Below are positions 43,029-53,047 of a stretch of 64,000 bases of DNA, piece by piece. Made by a program: the position numbers and the translations under genes. The notes below the pieces were generated by a model that had not been told where the DNA came from, did not search any database, and was given only the letters and a program-made list of their open reading frames with translations. How positions within the stretch are numbered: position 1 is the first letter of the stretch; every line of letters begins with the position of its first letter. This stretch comes from Malachius bipustulatus (lineage: Eukaryota; Arthropoda; Insecta; Coleoptera; Melyridae), in the NCBI GenBank assembly GCA_910589415.1, contig OU342634.1, positions 2,852,001 through 2,916,000 of the forward strand. The letters run 5' to 3'.

Positions 43029-45712
43029 ATGAAGATTGTCCTGCCGGAAGTCGACTTCGAAGAACTGCCAAAAGATGAGACAAGGTTGACGAAAGAATTT
43101 TTGAAAAGGAATCAAGATGTTTTCGCAACAGGGAACATGAAGTTAGGCAGAACGGACATTGTGCAACACAGAATAAATACAGGCGACACCCAAACAATAA
43201 AGCAAGCCACAAGAAGACTGCCGATTGCGAAACAAGAAGAGATATCAACCATGCTGGTGAAGATCGCCAGTCGTATTAGTAACCAAGAAGGATGGAACAA
43301 CGAGGTTTTGCTTCGATTATAGGAAGTTGACTGATGTTACGAAGAAGGACAGCTACCCGCTGCCAAGAATCGACGACATTTTATGTACCCTGTCTGGCTC
43401 AACCTGCTTCTCAACTTTGGACCTGAAGAGCGGTTACTGGCAGGTTGGCAGGCACCCATACGACAAAGAGCTACTGGCACAGGCCTGTACAATTTCAAGG
43501 TTATGCCATTTGGTCTTTGCAACGCGCTAGCCACTTTTGAAAGACTGATGGAGATGGTACTCCAAGGGCTGACTTGGAAAACATGCCTAGTATACCTGGA
43601 CGCTGTCATGGTTATGGGTTCCACTTTTCAAAATCATATCAACAACTTTCAGGAAATTTTCGATAGATTCAGAGCTGCCAACCTGAAGCTGAATCCAGAA
43701 AAGTGTTCGCTATTTCAGAAGTAGGTTAAGTTTTATGGGACATATTTAACTTTCGAAGGAATCCAGACAGCAAAGTAGCATCGATTCGTGATTGGCCGAC
43801 TTCTAAAGACAGACACGAAGTCCGAAGTAACCTCGGTCTTTGTACATACTACCGAAGATTTTGTCATGAAATTTGCGGATGTAGCAGCCCCGCTCACCGA
43901 AGTAAAAACGCCTCTGGAATGCCAAGTGCAAAGACGCTTTCCGAAAACTGAAAAAGGCTTTCATTTCTAGGTCGATCCTGTCATATCCTCAAAGAGAAGG
44001 AAAGTACGCACTTGATACTGACGCAAGTAACATCGGGTTATGTGCTGTTCTATCACAGGTCCAAGGTGGAGAAGAGCGAGTCATCGAGTACTACAGCAAG
44101 ACCTTGACAAAGGCGGATAGGAACTACTGTACCACCAGGAAAGAATTGCTGGCGATCATCAAATCGATGGAGCATTTTAAAAATTATTTGCATGGGAAGG
44201 GATTCCTGATTAGAACATGGCGCGCTCACCTGTCGGATGAAAATGAAGAACGTGGAAGGTCAGACTGCTAGGTGTTCAACTTCAAAATTAATCATCGCGC
44301 AGGTGGATTACACCAGAACGCTGATGCATTATCAAGGAGCCATGCGTGAAATGCTCACATTGTGAGCGAATTGAGGATAGCCACAAGAAATAGTGCGTTA
44401 GAAGGATCGTGATCAATGAAGACACAGAATGGACGATATAAGCTTGAAGGCAAGACCAAGAGAAAAGTGAATGGTCTGCTGAAGAGAGCCTGGAAGAGTG
44501 CCAATGGAAAGAAGATAGTTATGCAGTTGGTGGTTCAAAGGAGCAAAGCCCGAAGATTCGAAGTGATCTATGAGGGAGCTGATTACATCAGGAGCTCACT
44601 TCGCCGTGAACAAGACACTAACGAAAGTTCGAGAGAGGTTCTACTGGGTGAACTGCAAGGACGATGTTGAAGCCTGGTGCCGTAAGTGCGAGAAAAGTGC
44701 TGCAATCAAGGGCCCAAGCAGAAAACTGACAGGTGCTATGAAGCAGTACAATGTCGGAGCCCCATTCGAGAGGATAGCAATAGACGTAGCAGGTCCTTTT
44801 ACAATCAGAGACAGCGGCAATCACTTTATCTTGGTTGCCAGTTTTTCAGCAAGTGAACATACGCCATTCCGAACCAAGAAGCTGCTACAGTTGCCAGAGT
44901 CTTGGTGGATAATTTAATAAGCGAATTTGGCGCACCTTTAAGTTGCATTCTGATCAAGGACAAAACTTTGAATCCCAAGTTTTCGCAGAAATGTGTAAAC
45001 TGCTCGGGATAAAGAAAACAAAGGACTACACCACAGTCTACATCTACAGTGTGACGGTATGGTGGACCTTGAAAACGGGGGGGGGGGACACAAGCTTGGC
45101 CGCCAAGAGAAAGAAGTTCCGTGATTTACCCTTCATAGGGGTGGTTTTTGGCCGTTTTAGGGAGTGCGGTCAAGTCGAGAAGAATTTAAACCACCACCAT
45201 CGTATTCAGCATCCTCGAAAACGGGGGGGAGAGCTAGTCTCGTTAGACTCTGAAATCCGAGCACTTTCCCGTTTTTTTTTCGACTCACAGAATCCACAAT
45301 TTGGCTACCCTGTGACTTGATCTACGATTCACCAAGCAGTCCACCATCCGAGATCACAAACTATGTCGATGAATTGAGAAACTCCATGGCGGAAGTGCAT
45401 TCCCTTGTCAGGAGGAAGATCAAGTTGGCCAGGGATCGAATGAACGCGAGGTACGACTTGAAGGTACGACTTGACCTGCGGCTTCACAGAAGGAGGCAAG
45501 GTGTGGTTTTATAATCCCACTAGGAAGAAGGGTTTGTCGCCCAAGTATGGGAAGGACCTTACACCATCATCAAAAGGATAAACAACGTGGTGTATCGGAT
45601 TCAGCGAAGCTGTGCCCCCGAGTGCAAGATGAAAGTAGTCCACCTGAATCGTCTGGCACCCTACTGTGGAGTAGCGAATAAGTTCGTTGAGCGATACGCT
45701 CGAAAATAGAAG
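43029..45712 (+). pseudogene. Gypsy-like pol: RT, RNase H, integrase, broken
   Basis: Pieces in order: pre-RT region with FATGNMKLGRTDIVQHRINT (43029-43322); RT with [12 protein letters not shown] and [13 protein letters not shown] (43327-43724), whose YLDD box reads YLDA so a catalytic Asp is lost; RNase H with ILSYPQREGKYALDTDAS and TTRKELLAI (about 43970-44200); integrase zinc-binding region with WCRKCEKSAAIKG and core start IAIDVAGPF (44570-44917); a second core Asp at HSDQGQNFE (44943); and the integrase end near 45490-45700. Stops, frameshifts and a G-rich insertion near 45070-45290 break it. Confidence 0.82.
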
Positions 45713-45830
45713 GAGGGCAGTTAACGAGACCACTCTCGAAAAATTCTATGATCGTATCAGTTTGTTTCTTGAAAAATTTAAATTTCTCATTTATTTATTT
45801 ATTTATTTACATTTTTTTTATAATGACTTA

Positions 45831-45997
45831 TAGTCCCAGATCAAAATTGTTGGCAGTAACTGACATTACTAAAAAAGTCTTTTCGGAGAAGCGGCAAGCA
45901 GAAACTTACGTTTCCAGGAAATTTTTTCGCTTGCCGCTGCCATGAAATTGCTTTTTTAGTGTTGTCAGTTACTGCCAACAATTTTGATCTGGGGCTA
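45831..45997. mobile_element. TA-flanked MITE, 167 bp, in the 3' LTR
   Basis: The element starts TAGTCCCAGATCAAAATTG and ends with the near-exact reverse complement, over arms of 47 bp. An inner stem AGCGGCAAGC/GCTTGCCGCT follows. TA on each side (45829-45830 and 45998-45999) fits a Tc1/mariner-type target duplication. It has no coding capacity. Confidence 0.85.
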
Positions 45998-46290
45998 TAT
46001 TTAAGGAAATGACACTTTCGCGACATTTCCAGTCACGTGCCAGGAATGACACATTGATGGACAGTATGCGTTCTATTACATACCAGAATGGTTTGGTGAA
46101 CTATCTGACATTTCTTGATTCCACGGCCGGGGATATAAACGCGGAGCTGTCGGCGCTCTAGCGGTAGTAGTAGCTTGGATGTTGGAAGTGAAGTCTCAAG
46201 TATACAGAGTAAGGGAGGCAGGCTTGTCAACTTTCAGGTTTTCAGAGGTATAGGGGTAATTTAAAATGAGGTCTCACATGCAGTCTCAAA

Positions 46291-47260
46291 GCGAATATTT
46301 GCATTTGGAATACTTAATTTGTGTTTGACTGAATGAAATTTGAATTATAGCCGACCACAAAAAAAATGCAAGACTTCACAAAAATATAATATTGTCATTG
46401 GGCAAAATTATTCTTTTTTTATCTTATCATCTTATCTAATCTTTTGGTTTTATTTATGAGTCTCTATCGTTTGTTTGCATACAATAAAAAATATTGTGTA
46501 TTCCCAAAATGTAAAAAAAAATCCTCCGTATTTGAGAAACCGTCAATTTGCGGACGCCCATGTTTATTAAGTTTCTTACTTATTTTGGTCCATATATTTT
46601 GGTCCAAATATTCGACCTTTTTTTAACACTATGTAGTGTTAAGTCTTCACTGTAGTGTTTGCTTATTTGAATTCCTCTGTTAACGAAATTCCATTTAAAT
46701 TCCAGTCAAGACAGTTTCTATATCATGTATTAGTGTATTATTATATTATTACCAATTTGCGTAAAATATTGCAGAGAAACATTAGATCTAAAATCAGACA
46801 CATTTCTTACATTTACTTACCAAAAATATCGTAAAAAAATTATTTCCGTTTATTGCAATTTTAGATGTGTTAATTAGATCTGAAGAATCATATGGCGTCC
46901 AAGGCGAAGGTGTAAAAAATGTAAATCTGTGGGTATGTCTCTCGGTTCATTGACGGTATCCATATCCAACACCCAGGTGATAGACTCCATTCACAACCGG
47001 AAGCTTGTGTGGGCATCGCCATCTCCGCTCTCCAGGTGGGCAGTTCACCTCCTCATGTCAACACTCTTGTAAAATACAAACATTAACTATCGAATCTAAC
47101 AAGTCAGTAGTCGAAGAAATACCTACAGAGAAAAATTATAAACTATATAGGTGTCCGTAAATGAATGGGACGCAGCTCAACTACAGCTTTTAGACCTCAA
47201 ATAAAAGCCATTACACGAAACATATCTTAGTACAAAAGTGCTTCCTTAAGAAGTTATGGC
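46291..47260. other. Spacer, no gene seen
   Basis: AT-rich, with a higher-GC patch near 46920-47070 for which I see no homologue. A short ACACTA-type inverted string lies near 46625-46665. There is no supported frame. Confidence 0.4.
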
Positions 47261-47540
47261 ACCTTAAAGAATAAAATTTGAAATTTAACATTAACAGTAA
47301 TCAAAACTGGGATCAAGCTGAAAACTGATATATACCTACTTCAGTTTCAGAGGAGGTCGATACTAGGGTCAAAATGTTGTAGCATAATGTAGAGGGCGCT
47401 GTCAGAATATTTTTTTCAAGTGTCTTTTCGGGCGCTCGTTCGACCTCCTCTGAAACTGACGTATGAATTTTCAGCTTGATCGCTACTTTGGTTACTGAAA
47501 TATAAACAATCTTAAATTTCAAATTGTCTTCTTTAAGGTG
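47261..47540. repeat. Palindromic element, arms about 92 bp
   Basis: ACCTTAAAGAATAAAATTTG at 47261 pairs with its complement ending near 47540. Pairing continues inwards through AGCTGAAAA and CAGTTTCAGAGGAGGTCG to a loop of about 95 bp. It is non-coding. Confidence 0.78.
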
Positions 47541-48107
47541 TGTCTCGGCGCTTGACTGGTTCAAGAACTAAGGGTCTTTCCAAATTCTAAGCAGGAGGGG
47601 GGAGGGAGTTGTTTGAACTGGAACAATACGAGAATTTTGGTCTTCGTCGGCAGTCTATGCGTAGATGTCCCAACTCACCAATTTCGAACAATCTATGGTC
47701 TAATAATAATTATAATCTACCTGCATATAATTAATCTACCGTGTTGGCGGCATGGCGCTAGGTATGTAGAAATGCACAGGAAAAGATAGCTAATTCCGGT
47801 GGATGCGCGTTAAGGGAGGATAGAGAATTTGTACATTGTCATATTGACATGGAAATAAACGAAGCGACAAGAATTTGGAACTTATCGCCTTGCTATATCT
47901 CCCGGATGTCAGTCGAGTAGTTCGGGTAGGTCGGGTTGACGTGGTGGATAAGCCAGTCAGTATATGCTTTAAACTCAGCAGAGTCTGTACACTCATCTGT
48001 GATCTGTGTTCTTCTCTCCAACTGCATTCGGAACACAGGGTACATGTGACTGTCGCCAAAACAAAGTTCGAATTCCGAAACAATCTTTCCGGATTCCCTA
48101 TATGGTC

Positions 48108-48276
48108 TTGCTCTGGAATAGTCTAAAAGTCCAGTGTAGTTCTTCTTAAGGAAAGGACCAATGCTCTAAGCTTTCTCCCCGGATCTTGTCTCCCTCTGGT
48201 TTTGTTCTGGAATGGTCTGAAATCCAGTGTCATTCCTCTCAAGATCACGGCGAATACCGTAGCTTTCTCCCCGGAT
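48108..48276. repeat. Imperfect tandem duplication, period 93 bp
   Basis: 48108-48184 and 48201-48276 share TCTGGAATRGTCT, TCCAGTGT, TCTYAAG and GCTTTCTCCCCGGAT in the same order. A partial third copy may end near 48094. On the minus strand both units read a similar short peptide, but no wider coding context exists. Confidence 0.6.
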
Positions 48277-48695
48277 GTACATCCATACATATGTCGTCGA
48301 CGCAGCGCATGAACAGGACCATGAATAGATAAAAGGTAGTCTCTGACCATCAAAAAGATTGGGAGAGCTTTCTGAACCTGTTTCTCCTACATAAGACTAC
48401 ATGCTAAACTTCGGCGAGGATAGTGATCGGTCGAGAGTTGAGGTAACCTTGCGACTTGAAATTTGGTTGCCGTCCGGAAGAAAAATTTGCTGGTCAGGAC
48501 TACGTAAGTGAGCTCTAGAAGATGAGTGAAATACATGGGCAAGTACGTGCGCACGTACGGGTTGCTATACCGACAGATTGAAGGAGACTTACGGCATCGA
48601 GCCTGTAACTACGACTCCGCCTGAGAGTCGTCCGTGGCGTTTCGCTGGTACGGAATCGCCTGGAGATCGGACGGATTCCTCGGGCGCCAGATTTT
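48277..48695. other. Spacer before the plus-strand LINE
   Basis: Moderately GC-rich sequence without a supported frame. It could be LINE 5' sequence too decayed to recognise or unrelated DNA. Confidence 0.35.
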
Positions 48696-50507
48696 TACTG
48701 AGGGTTTACTCCCTTGGGAAGATGTTTTAGCATAGCATCTATTACAAGGGAAGACATACGAAGTGCCTGTAAAAAGATCAAGCCCAATATGACATCAGGT
48801 CATGATCAGATTCCTGGTTTCTTCGTTAGGGATTGTGTAGAGGTTTTGATTGAACCATTGTTTATTGTTTTCAATTTATGTTTGGAAAACAACACATTTC
48901 CGGATCATTGGAAGATCGCGAAAGTTTGCCCTGTGTTTAAGAGTGGCGATAAACAAAATGTTTCTGATTACAGGCCTGTATCACTTTTGTCGGTATTTTC
49001 AAAGGTGTTCGAGGTGATTCTGCAAAGATTTATCTTTAACCATGTTAGATGCTATATCTCCCAGCAGCAGCATGGATTCTTTGAAGGCAGGTCCACCCTG
49101 ACAAATTTAACGCAATTTACTCAATCCGCATTAGAGATTGTAGACGGCAGGGGCCAATTAGATACGATATATACGGATTTTGCGAAAGCATTTGATAGGA
49201 TTGATCATAACATTATTTTAAAGAAGTTAGAGGCATTCGGGTTTTGTAGTGATCTTGTGGTCTTCTTTGAATCATATCTTATTGACAGACAACTCTATGT
49301 AACTTATAATGGTTATAGCTCACCGCGTTATACTTCCACTTCCGGTGTTCCCCAAGGATCTAACCTTGGCCCTCTGCTGTTTCTTATTTTTATTAACGAT
49401 CTCCAGGACGTAATCTCAAGTGATATATTGATGTTTGCGGACGATGTTAAGATTTTCCGTGCCGTGGGTTCCCTTGAAGATGCCGAGATGCTCCAGAAAG
49501 ACCTCGAGAGTTTAAACAGCTGGTGTAATAGCAACAATTTATCACTTAATTTCGACAAGTGTAAGGTAATCACTTATACGCGCATAAAGAATCCTATTGT
49601 CTACTCTTATGGTATTGGAGAAAACATTATTGAGCGAAACTTGTCCACCAAAGATCTTGGTGTATATTTTGACAGTGAATTATCTTTCGCACAACACATA
49701 GAAGTGACAAACTCTTCTCTCAGAATGTTGGGCTTTGTATTAAGAAACACTAGATCATTTGATAGTATTCATTGCATGATTACTTTATATAATACATTTG
49801 TTAGAACTAGGCTGGAATACGCTATGCTGATCTGGTTTCCATTTTATAATAGACAGATTACATTGTTGGAATCGATTCAACGGAGATTTTTGAAGGCACT
49901 TTGGCTGAGGAAGTTTGGCGAGTATCCTCATCAGGGGTTCCCTCATCTGACATTGTTGCAGACATTTAATTTTAAAGCACTACATGAAAGACACAGATGC
50001 AGCTGCTTAATATTTCTATTTAAATTAATTCATGGCCAGGTTGATTCAAATTGGTTGATCGGTGAGCTCAAATTTTGCATTCCACGCACTGGTATTCGTA
50101 CTCCACAGGCATTCGTTTTATCGACACCCAGGACGAATCTCCTTGTCAGGTCGCCCATTTTCAGAATGTGTTCATGGTTCAATGAGATCAGTGACGAGTG
50201 CGACATTTTCCACATGTCAATAAGCGCTTTCAAACAAGTGTTGGATTCATAGCTGACAGGGTTGAAGGGGGTTTGTAGTTGGGGGGACCAATCCTTGTGT
50301 TGTTCTTCATTTTTTTCTGTATTTTTTTTTTCTTCTCATATTATGTTATAAGGCAGAGTATTGTTGAAACTTATAAATTTTGATGTTTATAATATCAATA
50401 TAATTGTTCTCTAGTGATATAAGATATAATACATAATACTGTTGTTGTATTTTCAAATGTTATTTTGTCCTGTAAATGGATTTTTTCAATCTGTTGGGCA
50501 ATAAAGT

Positions 50508-50552
<45 letters not shown>
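48696..50552 (+). mobile_element. 5'-truncated jockey/CR1-like LINE with ATT-repeat tail
   Basis: It consists of a complete RT reading frame, a 3' UTR of about 250 bp containing AATAAA near 50500, and a pure TTA/ATT simple-repeat tail (50509-50552) instead of poly(A). The endonuclease is missing; a TGA at 48699 closes the frame upstream, so the element is cut just before RT. There is no RNase H. Confidence 0.82.
48714..50252 (+). CDS. LINE reverse transcriptase, open frame of 512 codons
   Basis: The frame opens at a TTG (48714) because the element is truncated, so there is no genuine start. RT motifs in order: MTSGHDQIPGFF near 26-37, SDYRPVSLLSVFSKVFE near 83-99, QQHGFFEGRST near 117-127, YTDFAKAFDRIDH near 152-164, SGVPQGSNLGPLLFLIFIND near 209-228, and the catalytic FADD near 240. 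The C-terminal tail has TRLEYAMLIWFPFY and IQRRFLKALW, as in jockey-superfamily elements. No stop or frameshift breaks the frame, in contrast to the 26.6-29.3 kb LINE, so it is probably a younger insertion. Confidence 0.85.
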   Translation: MGRCFSIASITREDIRSACKKIKPNMTSGHDQIPGFFVRDCVEVLIEPLFIVFNLCLENNTFPDHWKIAKVCPVFKSGDKQNVSDYRPVSLLSVFSKVFEVILQRFIFNHVRCYISQQQHGFFEGRSTLTNLTQFTQSALEIVDGRGQLDTIYTDFAKAFDRIDHNIILKKLEAFGFCSDLVVFFESYLIDRQLYVTYNGYSSPRYTSTSGVPQGSNLGPLLFLIFINDLQDVISSDILMFADDVKIFRAVGSLEDAEMLQKDLESLNSWCNSNNLSLNFDKCKVITYTRIKNPIVYSYGIGENIIERNLSTKDLGVYFDSELSFAQHIEVTNSSLRMLGFVLRNTRSFDSIHCMITLYNTFVRTRLEYAMLIWFPFYNRQITLLESIQRRFLKALWLRKFGEYPHQGFPHLTLLQTFNFKALHERHRCSCLIFLFKLIHGQVDSNWLIGELKFCIPRTGIRTPQAFVLSTPRTNLLVRSPIFRMCSWFNEISDECDIFHMSISAFKQVLDS

Positions 50553-50553
<1 letters not shown>

Positions 50554-51138
50554 GTTCTCGCCAAATCTTCCCACTTACCTGAGTCGTAATTACAATGGTA
50601 CTGCTATAGTACCCTTGTCCCAGGGGTAGCTCTGTGGAGAAACGGAAAGTGCCAGGGGTCGGTTGAGGTTACCACCCTAAAATAACTGTGTTCGGCAAAG
50701 CGGGCTTTAATCGCTTTCCGAAAGCATTGACACCTCCGAGGAGCCAAGCTGTAGCGAGTGATTATCGGTTTAAAGGATACTTAATTAATTAATGCAGAAC
50801 GGATGAACATTAACACCACAGAATTCAACTTAACAATTTTTATTATTAATTTATCGGAGTAGGTACACAATGAGCAATAATAATGAATCGGTATGAACAA
50901 ATAAATAATAACAAACCGGTCACGGGGCACAGCGGTACGTGAGGGGTGGTTGCGACTAATAAGTAGGTAGGTACACACGTCGGAATGACGAACGGGCGGT
51001 TAAAAACGGCCTGGATCGGTTTAGACGAAAAAAGAATAACTAGGCGGGCTGTTCTCGGCGGTTATGTGAGTAGTGCGGCCACAGTGATCTCAACTACGCA
51101 TTCGGAGGGGAATCGGCACGATTTTGGCGGGACGCTGC
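50553..51138. other. Spacer between LINE tail and tandem array
   Basis: No supported frame. The sequence is of mixed composition, with a GC-richer stretch from 50620 to 50760. Confidence 0.4.
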
Positions 51139-51650
51139 TCCGCGAGCACCAGACGCCACCCCCAGCACACTGATCCACCCTTGCTATGCCAGGCGATGGA
51201 CCGTGGACCAGGAGCGAAATCCTTGTTGCTCACAACGTGGAAATGAAGGGGTTATTGAGGGAGCCCGTTGTTCCGCGGGTACCAGACACCACCCCCGGCA
51301 CACTGATCCACCCTTGCTATGCCAGGCGATGGACCGTGTACTAGGAGCGAAGCCTTTGTTGCCCACAACGGGGAGATGAAGGGGTATTGAAGGAGCCCGT
51401 TGTTCCGCGGGTACCAGACACCACTCCCGGCGCACTGATCCACCCTTGCTATGCCAGGCGATGGACCGTGAACTAAGAGCGAGGCCTTTGTTACCCACAA
51501 CGGAGGAGGTGGGGTTATCGGAGGAACCCGTTGTTCCGCTGGCACCAGACACCACTCCCGGCGCACTGATCCACCCTTGCTATGCCAGGCGATGGACCGT
51601 GAACTAGGAGCGAAGCCTTTGTTACCAACAACGGAAGGAGGAGACGGTTC
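51139..51650. repeat. Tandem array, four copies of a 132-bp unit
   Basis: Units start at 51139, 51272, 51404 and 51535 (periods 133, 132, 131), each with TCCGCG, ACCAGACRCCAC, TGATCCACCCTTGCTATGCC and GCGATGGACCGTG. The fourth is cut short near 51650. The unit is GC-rich against an AT-rich background. On the minus strand the units give overlapping open frames in shifting phase, which are not convincing as protein. Confidence 0.9.
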
Positions 51651-52430
51651 TGATCAAGGCTGGGGCGATAGGAGTGAGAGGAGAAAAATATCGGCCGCAG
51701 CAGAAATATAAATTGCAACAGCACCTACCTTTGACTATTCTTTGGCAACGGGTCTAGATAGAGATCTTCTATTAATTCGGATGCACTACTAACGACGACC
51801 ACAGGTACTTCCCGGTAAAAAGGATAAAAATTAAAATAACTATAATTATTGCACTGAGGCGGCTGACTACCTAACGCACTTCTTCACGATCGGAGATCAG
51901 AATACCGAATTCCTTTTTCAAATCACGGCCCCGGTTTATATAGCGACCACTATCGGTTCCTGGTGAGATAGAAATTTTCGAGAACATTTTCTCCGTAAAA
52001 AAGGTTAATTTAAACTGTTATCGGCGGCCCGGTGCATTTCGGCGTTTTTATAATGCGATAGTGGTCGATAACTTGCTTGAATTTGAAGCCAACTGCCTCG
52101 ATTTAGTTACTTTAAAAATCAGCCTGTGCATAAAAAATTAATGAAATTAAATGAAATCATGAAAATTATTAGTACTTCGCTGATTCAAGGTATCTACCTA
52201 CCAAACCCTATTTCTGTACTATTCGCAAAAACTTAACTGAATTAATAATAACTTAAACGGGGTGGTCCCACCTATCTACCTATGTCGTTGGAATGATCTT
52301 TATTTATTGAAAAGAATAGAAAAATAGAAAAAAAAATAAAATAGATGGAGTCGGGGTAACACGACTTCATTACAAGCCTTAGGAAGGCGACTACCAATCT
52401 GGAGACATGGTTTGGCTTCATAATCTGCAA
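51651..52430. other. Spacer with TATA-like block
   Basis: CGGTTTATATAGCGACC near 51930 looks like a TATA promoter, and CGACCACTATCG recurs inverted near 52050-52065. This could be an LTR-like or DNA-transposon remnant associated with the tandem array. No frame is supported. Confidence 0.3.
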
Positions 52431-52432
52431 CG

Positions 52433-53047
52433 ATGTCGATCGCTACCTCCAAAACTGCAATCATCTTGGGAGGGGGGCCGTATCAAGTTCTAACAACGAT
52501 CAACGACATAAAATTCAGAAGAAGCCAAGGGAAACCCAAGAATTGTCCACCACAACCGAATAAGACCTTAAGCTGGAAACAATGGCGACCCAACAGCCGA
52601 AGTCAGGGTAATCGAACCAGAAGAAGATGAAGATCGTTTTTTCGAAGACACCGTGGCCTTGTATGCAGGCACGTACATGTCCTAGTTTGACTTACCAAGA
52701 TGTATGGATTGCCCGCATCAGATTCCGAGATGCGCTATTGGCCCAGAATCAAACGAAATTAGCGAATTGTCAGGAGCATGTTGGAGGACATGTTCCAATC
52801 TACAGGTGTCCTAGTATGCTGTTACGACCCAAGGGACCCAAAAGAGAAGACCGTCGACTACTACTTTCATGAGGCAACTACTTGTAAAAATGGACCAGCC
52901 TGCAGGTATCGACATCGCTCGAAGCAGACTACCTTTCGGGACGAAAGACTTTTAAGAAGGAGGCGGTTTAGCATTTTAGAAATTCATCATGCCGTCGAGC
53001 CACTACTAACAGACGGCGGACGCCTGCTGAGTCACTCACAACACTGA
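52433..53047 (+). pseudogene. Unrecognised split ORF with partial CCCH-like motif
   Basis: Three successive short frames (52433-52630, 52627-52872, 52778-53047) in different phases read like one broken protein: a basic start, then RDALLAQNQTKLANCQEHVGG, then VLVCCYDPRDPKEKTVDYYF and CKNGPACRYRHRSKQT, then DERLLRRRRF. CKNGPACRYRH has the C-x5-C-x3-H half of a CCCH zinc finger, but the first Cys is absent. I do not recognise the family. It could be a gag-like or captured gene fragment. At least one frameshift separates the parts. Confidence 0.35.

Larger units (their letters stand above)
42858..46290 (+). mobile_element. Decayed gypsy-like LTR retrotransposon
   Basis: An ACGAGACCACT-starting segment of about 105 bp occurs at 42858 and again at 45724, the latter just after the purine-rich GAAGGAGGGCAG expected of a polypurine tract. 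These are the LTR starts. Between them lies pol from just before RT to the integrase end, with gag and protease deleted. The 3' LTR probably runs to about 46290, containing a TATA-like GGATATAAACGC near 46130 and a MITE at 45831-45997. The element is the same family as the minus-strand remnant at 32422-34159. Confidence 0.75.

Noticed and set aside
51184..51724. Minus-strand frames repeating a 44-residue unit over the tandem array
   Set aside because: The repeat unit is close to a multiple of three, so open frames recur automatically. Different units are open in different phases, and unit lengths of 133, 132 and 131 break the frame.
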